A stretch of 64,000 bases of DNA from the NCBI GenBank assembly GCA_023362775.1, contig JALMGJ010000062.1:1015501-1079500 (forward strand), read 5' to 3'. Origin of the DNA: Charina bottae (Eukaryota > Chordata > Lepidosauria > Squamata > Charinaidae). Of the stretch, positions 1 to 9,758 are shown piece by piece. The notes beneath the pieces are model-generated. The model searched no databases. It was not told the DNA's origin and saw nothing but the letters and a program-made list of their open reading frames with translations. Made by a program: the position numbers and the translations under genes. How positions within the stretch are numbered: the stretch's first letter is position 1; each line of letters starts with the position of its first letter.

Positions 1-290
1 ACCCTGACTGCTCATTGGAAGGACAGATGCTGAAGCTGAAGCTCAAATACTTTGGCCACGTAATGCGAAGAGAGGACTCCCTGGAAAAGACCCTGATGCT
101 GGGAAAGACTGAAGGCAAAAGGAGAAGGGGACGGCCGAGGATGAGATGGTTAGATAGCATCACCGATGCAACGAACGTGAACTTGAGCAAACTCCAGGAG
201 ACAGTGGAGGACAGGAAGGCCTGGAGTGCTATGGTCCATGGGGTCACGAAGAGTCGGACACGACTTGACTGAACAACAACAACAATGATG
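1..290 (+). mobile_element. BovB (RTE-clade LINE) 3' end
   Basis: This is the 3' tail of a BovB LINE, cut by the window start. The translated part (positions 15-272) matches the end of the BovB reverse-transcriptase reading frame, including the arginine-rich GKRRRGRPRMRW stretch. It closes with the family's 3' motif gagtcggacacgac and a short CAA-rich tail. The first 50 bases are identical to 2581-2630 in the second copy. BovB supplies the reverse transcription machinery used by Sauria-type SINEs, which share this tail. Confidence 0.9.
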
Positions 291-444
291 AAAATGGACC
301 AGAGAAGTTTCCCTCTCTTCTCCTCAAAATATAGGAGCAGGGGCCATCTAGCGAAGCCACCTGGAGAAGAAAATCCTTCACCCAACCCAAAATTCACCTT
401 CACCCAACTCTAAAAGAGTTAAAAGGGGATTAGATATCCTCATG
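291..444. other. Unassigned intergenic sequence
   Basis: No gene or repeat was recognised between the BovB tail and the dispersed repeat that begins near 445. Confidence 0.4.
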
Positions 445-727
445 GAGGCCGGGTCTACCGAGCGTAATTATCTAGAAGACTCCGTGTTAGCTCTTTGTTG
501 GTGGCACGAGGCCCCCAATTCCCAGTTCCAGAACACAACGATGGGAGAAGGTGCTGTCTCCATCTCCTAGTGTGATCTCCAGAGGCACCTGGGTCAGCCA
601 TAGTGAGAACAAAAGAGTAGGTGAAGACCAACCTTCGCTTTACACAGCAAGGCTACCACGATGTTCTTCTTAAAAGAGGAATGGAAGAATTCATGGAGGG
701 CATATCCGGCATGATTTAAAATCTCCG

Positions 728-987
728 GACATGGGAATACTTCTCACAATGAACATGCTAATCACGCTCATCAGCCACTCGTTAACATTTCAACACAACA
801 AAAAACCCCACCTAATCTCCTATAATTTAGCTCTATAAATAGAACATTGCCACTCTACCTGGGCACAGAGATTTTGCTTCTATCTGTGCTCCTGACCTCT
901 GAAGATGCTGGCCACAGATGCTGGTGAAACGTTAGGAACCACAACTTCCAGAACACGGCCACACAGCCCGGAAGACCCACAACAGCC
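728..987 (+). mobile_element. Penelope-like element fragment with 40-bp target duplication
   Basis: A 260-bp insertion is flanked by an identical 40-bp direct repeat (688-727 and 988-1027), so its boundaries are exact. It has no coding capacity. It contains a hammerhead-like core at 899-933 followed by a purine-poor tail ending in cccacaacagcc. Long, variable target duplications and hammerhead motifs in the flanking repeats are known for Penelope-like elements, which supports the assignment. An unrelated retroelement with a coincidental motif is the alternative. Confidence 0.75.
899..933 (+). ncRNA. Hammerhead-ribozyme-like motif, family A
   Basis: The order is CTGAAGA (899-905), one spare base, a 6-bp stem II with three G:U pairs (907-912 with 920-925), GAAAC (926-930) and GTT (931-933). 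CUGANGA, stem II, GAAA and NUH are the defining parts of a hammerhead. The ACGU at the junction is self-complementary, so stem III could form only between two RNA copies. That agrees with the minimal dimer-type hammerheads described in metazoan Penelope-like elements. The extra base before stem II departs from the canonical form. Confidence 0.55.
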
Positions 988-1140
988 AATTCATGGAGGG
1001 CATATCCGGCATGATTTAAAATCTCCGTGTTACCATTCGGTTGGGGGTGCTATGCTGTGAAATACCAGTGGCAGAGGAACAACGGTGGGAAAAGTCTATA
1101 TCCCCAACTCCTGCCTCAGATCTCCCCAAGATAGCTTGTT

Positions 1141-2068
1141 AGCCGATGAGCCCAAATGCTAGGTGAACTTTGGCCTGATCCACAGGTCCGTTCCTCTGAC
1201 CAGAAGCCCAAATAGGATGGGGGGCGGGGGAGAGACACAGCAAACCCCCTGCCGTATTTATCCCCTTTCTATTCCCTCCCGGCTGTTAGACTTCAGATCA
1301 ATTTCAGACGGCTTATTTGCCTCTCCCTTCCCTCCTGGTGCTTGTTGGTTTAATCTTAATGCCCAGGCAGAGCGAACTGCAAATATTTTTAGAAAAAAAG
1401 ATAAATAACTTTTAAATTAAGGCCTAGTTAGCATCATTACATATTTATAAGCCGCGCGGGGAGAGAAGAATTGGGTGTTTGCACAGTCATTTAATTGCTC
1501 TGGATTAACCCGTAGAAGGTCCATAACTGGTTCGCCTTTTTTTTCACAAGTTGCAGAGTGTCATGCCAAAAGCCAAGTGCAATTTTTTTTCCAGGGTGCT
1601 GGGGCAACCAATAATAATAATAATAAAAATAATTTATTAAATTTATATGCTGCCCGACTCCCAGCAGCTGGGTGGTTAACCAAACCATGTCTTAGCCTGT
1701 TGTCTGAAGCAAGCTATTACATTAAGCCATGATATGGAGGACAGAGCATTCCAGAAAGCTCCCTTTCTCTTCTCTTCTCCTTCCTTTCATTTTGCTATGT
1801 TTTTTTCTCTAAACCCTACCGCCAAACTCCATGGCCACATCCTAATTGGCATTTAACAGCTCTCTCCTTAGATCCATTTTCTACAAACGTTCTGTCCTTC
1901 TCAAAAGCTTTGAGCACTCCAAACTAACTGATTTCCTCACCGTCCGCATAAGGCAGTGCAGGAACCTCTTCTCACCGGCTAACTTCAACAAGTTAGACCA
2001 TGATCAAAAGAGGATAAATAAGGCTGGGTTTGCACTAAGTTTGTTAAACTAGATTATTGAGTTCACTT
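1141..2068. other. Intergenic, with a degraded L2-like tail
   Basis: No gene seen. An AAT microsatellite near 1608-1625 precedes a sequence resembling an antisense L2 3' tail (about 1630-1690, tatatgctgcccgactccc). The stretch 1262-1440 is low in repeats and AT-rich, with homeodomain-like TTAATT/ATTAAG words. It could be conserved noncoding DNA, but only alignment would tell. Confidence 0.4.
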
Positions 2069-2079
2069 ATTCTTTGGCT

Positions 2080-2868
2080 AATATTAGAGCTAATAATTTG
2101 CCCTAATGGCAGAAAGTGAAGAGGAACTAAAGAGCCTCTTGATGAGGGTGAAAGAGGAGAATGCAAAAGCTGGCTTGAAACTCAACATTAAAAAAACCCA
2201 GATCATGGCATCTGGTCCCATCACTTCCTGGCAAATAGAAGGGGAAGAAATGGAAGCAGTGACAGATTTTATTTTCTTGGGCTCCAAGATCACCGCAGAC
2301 GGTGACTGCAGCCGTGAAATTAAAAGACGCTTGCTCCTTGGGAGGAAAGCTATGGCAAACCTAGACAGCATATTAAAAAGCAGAGACATCACCTTGCCGA
2401 CAAAGGTCCGTATAGTTGAAGCTATGGTTTTTCCAGTAGTAATGTATGGCTGTGAGAGTTGGACCATAAGGAAGGCTGAGCGCCGAAGAATTGATGCTTT
2501 CGAACTGTGGTGCTGGAGAAGACTCTTGAGAGTCCCTTGGACTGCAAGGAGGTCAAACCAGTCAATCCTAAAGGAAATCAACCCTGACTGCTCATTGGAA
2601 GGACAGATGCTGAAGCTGAAGCTCAAATACTTTGGTATTTTTAATGCGAAGAGAGGACTCACTGGAAAAGACCCTGATGCTGGGAAAGACTGAAGGCAAA
2701 AGGAGAAGGGGACGGCAGAGGATGAGATGGTTAGATAGCATCACCGATGTAATGAACATGAATTTGAGTAAACTCCGGGTGACAGTGGAGGACAGGAAGG
2801 CCTGGCGTGCTATGGTCCATGAGGTCACGAAGAGTCGGGCACAACTAAACGACTGAACAAAAAACAAC
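2080..2868 (+). mobile_element. 5'-truncated BovB LINE with reverse transcriptase remnant
   Basis: A BovB insertion flanked by an 11-bp target duplication attctttggct (2069-2079 and 2869-2879). The frame at 2106-2693 encodes the C-terminal part of the RTE-type reverse transcriptase (motifs GLKLNIKKTQIM, FLGSKIT, YGCESWT). The frame breaks near 2632, where a short replacement shifts it relative to the copy at 1-290; the remaining arginine-rich end continues in another frame to 2856. The element is dead and severely 5'-truncated. It ends in the usual agagtcgggcacaac tail. Confidence 0.93.
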
Positions 2869-2879
2869 ATTCTTTGGCT

Positions 2880-3584
2880 CCGCATAATAGACTGAATCAG
2901 AAATGGCTATTGCACCATTCTAATCCACAAAATAACCTACCACATTTAAATCTAGTTTTGGGGAAGAGGTTTCTGCGCCTGGCCATGGACACACACACCA
3001 CACACCACGGTAGCCTAATGCAACAATTTCCCAGTTGCATCTGTTTTAGATGGAGGAGAAACGTGGTTGATTTTATTGGCTTTAAAAAGAAAAAAGGATG
3101 ATGACTCCAGAGGATACCCAGATTTATATTTGTGGTCCACAGTCATTAAACGAGGAACATAAGCAAACTGAAATGCCCAGTGCAAAAACTGAATCACCAA
3201 GCAGTCTTTTGCTATTAGCTTCAAGAACGGGCTTTTGTCCAAGAAAGCAAATGCTACAGTGAATTTGTTCGTATTTAAATCCTAGAAGTTCCCTCTCCTG
3301 CTTTTGCTACAGTTGACTTATAGGGACCCTAGTTTGCCACTGGGACCATTTTTTGCTCCGATTCCTCATCTGCAGGCTTCAAAATTTGAGAAGCAAGGTG
3401 AGAAGAAGAGGCCGAAATCTGTAGTGACGTCTTGATCATCATCATCATCATCATCATCATCAACCTGTCACTCTTTCGGTTGCTACACTTGCTCTGTTTT
3501 ATATATCATGTTCTGCTGAAATCTGCAATTCCAAGATTTCCTTCAGTCTCCAGAAAAGAAGCTTCTGTTGTTATTATTTATTAT
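2880..3584. other. Intergenic, with ATC microsatellite
   Basis: No gene recognised. An (ATC)n run occupies about 3436-3462. A short CA-rich patch lies near 2988-3008. Confidence 0.4.
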
Positions 3585-3675
3585 TATTTGTCTTATTTAT
3601 ACCCCGCCTATCCCCTCCCTACTGGAGGACTCTAGGCGGCTTACAACATTCAATTACATATCAATTATACATCAT
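3585..3675 (-). mobile_element. L2-like LINE 3' tail
   Basis: The run tttataccccgcctatcccc followed by tctaggcggcttacaacatt is the antisense of the L2 LINE 3' end seen complete at 27690-28305. Only the tail survives. Confidence 0.65.
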
Positions 3676-3699
3676 TACATATTTTACCGCGCGATAGGG

Positions 3700-3850
3700 A
3701 GAGGGGAAGGGAACCGGCTCTTCAGCTGCAGGCATCGGACTACATGTCCCAGAATGCCTTGCTCCGCGCCGGCTGCTGACGTCCAGGAAGCTGTTATTTC
3801 CGGATCCGTCGTCCTCCGCCGCTTGTTGTTTTTTTTTTTCCAGTTGTCTT
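3700..3850 (+). promoter_or_regulatory. Candidate CpG-rich promoter-like cluster
   Basis: A compact CpG-rich patch holds an actacatgtcccagaatgc word (3739-3757) that fits the ZNF143/THAP11-type promoter motif. It is followed by a CRE-like TGACGTCC (3777-3784) and an ETS-like TTTCCGGA (3797-3804). Such clusters are typical of mammalian housekeeping promoters. No first exon can be shown, so the role is inference. A decayed transposon with chance motifs is possible, because the local hAT miniature elements also contain a related tcccagaatt word. Confidence 0.35.
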
Positions 3851-4412
3851 CTCTGGGAGCTTTGAGAACGTCCTCGAAATTTCTCTTGAGATGTTTCCAA
3901 ACCACCTTTCCAATTGTCAGTGGCAGAAATATAGCTCCATGGGGTGTTATACAGCTTTCCAACCTCACTGGAGTTGACCTCTCAGATCCTGGGACTGGAT
4001 GAAAGAGAAGGAAGACACGGAGGCTGCAAAGAGATGGCAGGAATCTTGGACCATGGAAGTGGGACATTTGGGCCACCTGGCAAAGAAATAAGTATATAAG
4101 AACACCCCGCTCCACTTGTGAGAAATTCACCAATGTTTTGGCAGGAGTGGCACTAATTCTATAATATCTCCAATGGGGCCAACCAATCACGGACCGTCTA
4201 GTGATGGAAACAAGAAGCTCTCAACTTAATCCCAATGTCACGGCTTTGGGGAAGTCTAACAGAACATGAAGCCTATTGGAGTACGGGCCACTGTTTCATG
4301 AATCTATCATCCTGGAGATTGTGGCTAGTCAGGGATCCCTGCAAAACTGGCATAAAAAAATAAAAAATAAAAAAATAGTCAGGGACCCCTGCAAAACTGG
4401 CATAAATAAAAA
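3851..4412. other. Unassigned intergenic; short tandem duplication
   Basis: No gene recognised. Near 4329-4412 the sequence around gcaaaactggcataaa is duplicated in tandem with A-rich linkers. Confidence 0.4.
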
Positions 4413-4885
4413 TAAAAATGGCATAGGGCCAGGTTAGCTGAGGGACCGTCTCATCCCCAGAACATCGACCTGTCCCACCCGATCAGTCAGAGCGGGCATG
4501 CTATGGACCCCGTCAACAAAAGAATTCCACCTAACGGGGTCCAGAAGGCGAGCTTTCTCTGCAACAGTGCCCGCCCTTTGGAACATCTTGCCCCCGGAGC
4601 TAAGGCGGGTCTCCTCGCTCCCGACCTTCCGGAAAAATGTAAAGACCTGGTTCTGCCACCTTGCATGGGAGGGGAATGCTAACAGTTCCTCCGGGGGCTG
4701 GTTGATCCCACGAAACCCTTTTTAGTATTAACATCCTTGCACTTGGATTTTTATATTTATTTATTGATGTTCTGACTACTATTGTGTTTTATTATGTTTT
4801 TTATTGTGAACTGCCCAGGGTCCTCCATTGGGGGAGATGGGCGGTAATATAAATCTAAATAATAAATAAATAAATAAAACCTGGT
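4413..4885 (+). mobile_element. L2 LINE 3' end
   Basis: About 470 bp of L2 3' region. The frame at 4498-4725 carries the L2 reverse-transcriptase C-terminal signature (ALWNILPPELR, LPTFRKNVKTW). It is followed by the conserved 3' tail (gaactgcccagggtc, gatgggcggtaatataaat) and an AAAT run. It is closely similar to 27840-28305. It is 5'-truncated and non-functional. Confidence 0.88.
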
Positions 4886-5340
4886 TTTTCAGCCCATTTC
4901 CCCCAGTGGTGCCACGCTTGCCAAAAGCAACCTTGATTTGTTTTGGTTCTTATAGAGAATACTCCCCTTCTTAAATTTGGTTCATCCACAGTTGGGTTTA
5001 TTTATTGTTCACATTTATATGGCCGCCCATCTCACGCAAGGCGAGTCTGGGCGGCATACAACGACGAGATAAAAAAGAATGAATGCAGAAGAACAATTGT
5101 TATAAAAAAAACAAAATTATTAAAAAATATTATCATAAAACTATAATTTCACTATAAAATATATCCAACCCCACGGAGAAAGCAAGAATGTCAATCCTAG
5201 TGGAGCCATCCAAGAATGTCTCCCATTCTCAAGGACCCCCAGGCCTGACAACACAACCACATCTTGGGGGACTTCCTAAATAATAAAGGCGGGATAAAAA
5301 TTAAATAAATAAATAAATAAATAAATAAACGATAGCAGGG
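4886..5340. repeat. Degenerate L2-like tails and simple AT repeats
   Basis: An antisense L2-like tail lies at about 4997-5070 (ggccgcccatctcacgc). A sense-like tail ending in an AAAT run is at about 5278-5328. Otherwise AT-rich with no gene. Confidence 0.5.
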
Positions 5341-5668
5341 AAGGTAAAAGGTAAAGGTTCCCCCCGCACATTTGTGCAGTCCTGTCCGACTCTAAGGGCT
5401 GGTGCTCATCTCTGTTTGTTAGCCGAAGAGCCAGCGTTGTCCGAAGATGCTTCCGCAGTCATGTGGCCGCATGACGCACGCAGAATGCTGTTACCATCCC
5501 ACCGAAGTGGTACCTATTCATCTACTTGCATTTGCATGCTTTCGAATTGCTAGGTTGGCAAGAGCTGGGGCGAGTGCGGGAGCTCACTCCATCATGCGGG
5601 GCTGGGGATTCGAACCTCCGAACTTGCGATCTTCCAATCTGGCGTCTTACCCGCTGAGCCTAATTTCA
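5341..5668 (-). mobile_element. Sauria-type SINE, nearly full length
   Basis: A tRNA-derived SINE in reverse orientation. On the minus strand it has the tRNA-like head with a box B (ggttcgaatcc type), the central block with atgaataggtaccact, and the BovB-shared 3' end. The start of the head is degraded near 5660. The family is transcribed by RNA polymerase III and moved by BovB. It is not a tRNA gene. Confidence 0.92.
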
Positions 5669-6244
5669 GGGTTCTGGATGAACCAGATGCCCTGTTTGGC
5701 CTGATCAGGAGGACGGCAGAGGTTTTTTTTTTTTTTTTTTTTCCAATAAGCGGTTTATAAAAAGAGAGTAAAAAATGGCAAAAAAGGGGGGAAGCAAAAA
5801 AGTTTTTGACAGCTTAATAGATGGCCCAGTCACCCAGGGCTATCTCATTCCAGAAATGGAATTGGGGAGCTGAGGCTGATATGCTTTTCAAATGACACTT
5901 GATGGAGCCAGACGCAATTTTCCAACCGTCAAAAATAAAACCCGAAACCCACAATTCTCCCCTCCTGCAAACAACAGAAACGGTAAAAGAGCCCCCACCC
6001 AGAGGCGGGTGAAAAATAAAGCCAGCGAAATGAAATGCCTCTCTGGTCCCGAAAATCTCTTCATCACCTTCTCAGCAAACCCAGCCATATATCATAGGCT
6101 CAGCTCCTGCTGCTGGAAGGACGCTTAGCTCCAAAGCTGTTGGTAGCGGGGAAACTCTCCGAAAATCATGAATTAATGAAGAGACAATCAAGGGGAGGTC
6201 AACAGCCTCCAGAAAATAAAAAAAGCTCTATCTTTATTGCAAGG
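5669..6244. other. Unassigned intergenic
   Basis: A poly-T tract lies at about 5723-5742. No gene or repeat family was recognised in the rest. Confidence 0.4.
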
Positions 6245-6256
6245 TTACATTAACAG

Positions 6257-7026
6257 GAGGGGCGTGGTGGCTCAGCGGGTAAGACGCCAGGCTTGTTGAT
6301 CAGAAGATCGCAAGTTCGGAGGTTCGAGACCCGAGCGCCGCGTGACAGAGGGAGCTCCCGCACTCGCCCCAGCTCTTGCCAACCTAGCAACATTCCCCAG
6401 GGATATCTCGCTGTCCTCTGTTGGAAGCTGGATACTTGGCCTTTCAGCTCGACGCTCGCCCATCGATGCACAGTGTAGTAGGATCTGCACGTCAAATTTC
6501 CCTGATGCGGAATTCTAGCATCCATGCATCAGAGGAAGCGAGCTGCAGTTCGTGGAATCCGATGCCTTTTAATAAAATAAGAGAGTAAAAGGAAATTTGG
6601 CAGGGTAGGAAATCTCTCCGACGCCCTGAGGGAAGAGGAATGTGTGAATGGGACCCCCGAGTCTCCATTCTGGGATTAACTGCCCTGTAACTCTGTCTTC
6701 AGGGGCGTGGTGGCTCAGCGGGTAAGACACCAGGCTTGTCGATCGGAAGATCGCAAGTTTGGAGGTTCGAATCCTTAGCCTCGCGTGACGGAGGGATCTC
6801 CCGCACCAGCCCCAGCTCTTGCCAACCTAGCCATTCGAAAGCCTGCAAATGCAAGTAGATGAATAGGTACCACTTCGGTGGGAAGGTAACAGCATTCTGT
6901 GTCATGCCGGCCACATGACCGTGGAAGCGTCTTCGGACAATGCTGGCTCTTCGGCTAACAAACAGAGATGAGCACCGGCCCCTAGAGTCGGACATGACTG
7001 GGCAGGGGAAAACCTTTACCTTTTAC
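6257..7026 (+). mobile_element. Composite SINE: head, unrelated filler, then complete SINE
   Basis: A SINE head (6257-6395) stops in the tRNA-unrelated region and is followed by about 305 bp of other sequence, then a complete SINE (6702-7026). The 12-bp direct repeat ttacattaacag occurs just before the first head (6245-6256) and just after the second tail (7027-7038), so the whole 770-bp block is bounded by one target duplication. The filler includes a degraded segment (about 6505-6580) whose layout faintly resembles other Penelope-like flanking repeats. Confidence 0.75.
6702..7026 (+). mobile_element. Sauria-type SINE, full length
   Basis: Complete copy. Box A ggctcagcgg is at 6712-6721 and box B ggttcgaatcc at 6764-6774, at tRNA-like spacing. 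A central block (atgaataggtaccacttcgg) and a 3' end with tagagtcggacatgac, shared with BovB, follow. It ends in a ctttacctttta tail. Confidence 0.93.
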
Positions 7027-7038
7027 TTACATTAACAG

Positions 7039-7364
7039 AGCCTTGCAAGTCTGAAAGTATTTCTCCCCTCCTTTTCCCTTTTTTTCTTTTCCACACCTTC
7101 TCCTCTTTCTTTCCATTCTTCTATTTTTTTCCACCTTGTATTCGTTTTTGCTGTTGTCATTATAATCTTTCCTAAAAGTACTATTTAAAAAAAGAAAAGA
7201 AAAATCCCTTAAATGGGGCCTTGCAATAAATGAGGCCGGCAAGAGATGTCCTCTATCGTTTCTTCCCCCCATTCAAAATAAATAAATAATAAACCCGCAA
7301 GGTTTCATGGTTGTGCGGTCATTCCAGGAAGCGCTGGGAAAGAATCTTCAACTTTTCAAAAGGA
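7039..7364. other. Intergenic, pyrimidine-rich
   Basis: A long CT-rich tract (about 7060-7140) and AT-rich sequence. Nothing recognised. Confidence 0.4.
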
Positions 7365-7500
7365 TTAGAGATTTGGACGTAATATATCTTTGTATGTGCT
7401 TGGACATACCCCCTTTCTCCACTCCCTACTGATGGGGTATTGCAAGTGGAATATCTCTATACTAGAACTGTCTATTCCACTATCATGGCTGCTATCATGG
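7365..7500 (+). repeat. Solo arm of an uncharacterised fold-back repeat
   Basis: About 135 bp closely match both arms of the inverted repeat at 9101-9758 (shared words gcttggacatacccc, actgatggggtattgc, ctattccactatcatgg). Here it occurs once, so the arm is a dispersed unit in its own right. Confidence 0.7.
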
Positions 7501-8613
7501 AGTTGAGTTTTTTTTTTTAATTTATTCTTTTAAATATAGAAGAGGCCCCTTGTCCACCTTATAAACTTGATGTATCCTCACCGTGTTTTTTTTTTTCATG
7601 GTCTGGAGAACAAACACTAATCAGATTTCATTCCCATTAGCATTCAACCTCCCACTGTTTCGCTTAGAGCAACATATCCAAAATTTGTTCTCAGCAAGAT
7701 CCGTGGTGAAACTTCTTTTAATCCTTCACCTTCATTTGCCATTACATTTGGATGGAATTACTTTTTGCTCTCAGTTGCAGCCCCCTAGGGATGTGTGAAT
7801 TGGAAAAAAAAACCTTTATTGACTTTAGTCCACATTAGCAGGGCAGCATTCTGGCTGGGAGAGTCATTTTAACACACAGACACACACACACACACACACA
7901 CTTTCGTAACCATTTATTGCTTATTGTCTTCTAAGATCAAGTTTTTCAGAGAAGAGTAGAATTGGAAAGGAGTTGGAAAGCTCTCTTAAGGCCATCAAGT
8001 CCTCCCCCTTATTCAGTTTAGGAATGCAAATAAAAGCATCTCAGACAGATGAACATCTAGATTGTTGAACATTTCCAGCAAACGCAATATCAAACTAAGC
8101 AAAGATTAATATTTTCGCCAACCCTGAATCGGAGTCTGCCTTCCTGGATCTTGCCTGTTTAAATCACACCCACCTTCCCCTAAATTACATAACCATTAAC
8201 GTGAACGGCCCAAGAAACTTTAAAAACACAATCTCCCAGCTGTCATTCTTTAAGATGCAAATTTCCTAGAGATAGGATTTGAAATGCAAATTCCCCGGGG
8301 CTGCAAGCTTCTTCTCAACTGGCAGTGTTTGTGCTTAATTATCAGCAGTACATTTTTTTTTTCTTTTGCAGAAGGTGAGGGGAGATTTTTTAATTCCAAT
8401 AAGACAAACCCTGGTTGGACTTTGGTTCAGGTTAGCATTTGAGCTGCTGAAAAATCCAGGGGGAATAGAGTTCCTTCCCCCTAGAATCCTCCTTGAAATT
8501 CCTTAGCATCTTTAATTCCTCCTGTTCCAGAGAGATACAAACTTCCCTTGCCGTTGATCCTAATTTGGTGGGCAATAATCAAAAACAGGTCAAAAGAATA
8601 ACGCTGGTTGAAA
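7501..8613. other. Intergenic; CA microsatellite; possible conserved noncoding stretch
   Basis: A (CA)n run lies near 7868-7904. The segment 8130-8350 is free of recognisable repeats and AT-rich with TAATTA-type words, which is compatible with conserved noncoding DNA. No gene seen. Confidence 0.4.
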
Positions 8614-8630
8614 TCGATCTTGTAATATGT

Positions 8631-8842
8631 CTATGAAGGTTCTCAGTCATCCAGGTGGAATTGTCTGTAGCTTGAATCATGTCAACTGGATTTCTATTTT
8701 CTTAGTGGAAACGTTTCGCTCCTTATCCAAGGAGCTTCTTCAGTCTGAGCAACTTTGCTCAGACTGAAGAAGCTCCTTGGATAAGGAGCGAAACGTTTCC
8801 ACTAAGAAAATAGAAATCCAGTTGACATGATTCAAGCTACAG
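8631..8842. mobile_element. Penelope-like fragment as inverted pair, 17-bp target duplication
   Basis: The right arm (about 8754-8842) is the reverse complement of the left (about 8665-8753), so the insertion is a near-perfect hairpin. A 17-bp direct repeat with one mismatch (8614-8630 and 8843-8859) marks the insertion. Each arm carries the hammerhead-like motif: on the plus strand CTGAAGA 8764-8770, stem II 8772-8778 with 8783-8789 around a GGAT loop, GAAAC 8790-8794. Inverted adjacent copies are a known habit of Penelope-like elements. Confidence 0.75.
8764..8797 (+). ncRNA. Hammerhead-ribozyme-like motif, family B
   Basis: CTGAAGA, one spare A, a perfect 7-bp stem II with a 4-base loop, then GAAAC and GTT. 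The mirror copy on the minus strand (about 8709-8743) is identical. Stem I pairing is weak (about 2 bp), so activity as a single molecule is doubtful. Confidence 0.5.
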
Positions 8843-8977
8843 TCGATCTTGTAATGTGTTCCAAGCCTTCTCCCCCCACAATGGAGGTCTTTCCAAGATT
8901 TTGTTTGGGGCTTAACTCTTTCCCCATCCTTCAGCAGCGCCCCAGGATGTTCTCCTTCCTGTTGTAATTCCCTAGGG

Positions 8978-9042
8978 CGGTGTTTCTCAACCTCAGCAAA
9001 TTTAAGGTGTGTGGACTTCAACTCCCAGAATTCCCCAGCCAG
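8978..9042 (+). mobile_element. hAT miniature element, half copy
   Basis: One arm of the palindromic miniature element whose intact form is at 48803-48937 (tgtttctcaacct, then acttcaactcccagaattcc). Confidence 0.8.
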
Positions 9043-9100
9043 AATTCAGGTTTTGTTGTTGGGGAAAAGCCCTGGCAGATTTAATATTTAGTATTTTTCT

Positions 9101-9758
9101 AAATTACCAGGAAAGAGAGAGATTTGGACATAATATATCTTTGTATGTGCTTGGACATACCCCCTGTCCACTCCCTACTGATGGGGTATTGCAAGTGGAA
9201 TATCTCTATACTGGAAATGTCTATTCCACTATCATGGAAAGTATGGTGTTCTAGAAGGAAAAAGACTGTAGCTACTTTGATGCCATGGCTACCTCCCTAA
9301 TGATGTCATCACCCTGCCCATCCCAGCTCTGCCCAGTTTGACGTCCTGGGCATACCTTCCACAACGTCTTTCCCCATCCACTGTTGACATCAGCTGCAGC
9401 CATGGCAGCTCTTGACCAGCCTTGGATCCCAAGACCATCAGAGAAGAACCAGGTGGCTCACGTGTGAAAGGATGGAGAAGCATCAAAATGGCAGCCAAAG
9501 TCACTGTTTGGTGGTTATGAGCCCATTACTCAAGACCTGGAAGATGTCAAAGGTGGAACATCAGGAGTGGAGAACGTGCAAGGAACCAACAGTCTTTTCC
9601 TTCTAGAACACCATCCTTTCCATGATAGTGGAATAGACATTTCCAGTATAGAGATATTCCACTTGCAATACCCCATCAGTAGGGAGTGGACAGGGGGTAT
9701 GTCCAAGCACATACAAAGATATATTATGTCCAAATCTCTTTGTTTCCTGGTCAGAACT
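9101..9758. repeat. Fold-back element with ~150-bp inverted arms
   Basis: The left arm (9101-9255) and right arm (about 9594-9758) are reverse complements with few mismatches, separated by about 340 bp of unique-looking sequence. A single arm occurs at 7365-7500. No reading frame of note lies in the spacer. I do not recognise the family; a non-autonomous DNA transposon or an inverted duplication of a dispersed repeat are both possible. Confidence 0.7.

Larger units (their letters stand above)
445..1140 (+). repeat. Dispersed repeat related to the 132-bp satellite
   Basis: An old interspersed repeat runs from about 445 to 727 and resumes at 988-1140. It aligns by eye with the 132-bp satellite unit at 28.5-33.4 kb and its flanks: the same order of a gag-aggcacctgg block, an acacagcaaggct block, gatgttcttcttaa and a gaattcatgg block. 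It is interrupted by a Penelope-like insertion that duplicated 40 bp of this repeat (688-727 and 988-1027). It shows the unamplified form of the sequence that became the satellite. Confidence 0.7.

Noticed and set aside
6505..6580. Fourth hammerhead-like motif in the composite SINE filler
   Set aside because: The core is too degraded (CAGAGGA and GGAA in place of CTGANGA and GAAA) to claim.
6257..7026. tRNA genes suggested by good A and B boxes
   Set aside because: The sequences continue into a SINE body and BovB-type tail and cannot fold as tRNA after the head.
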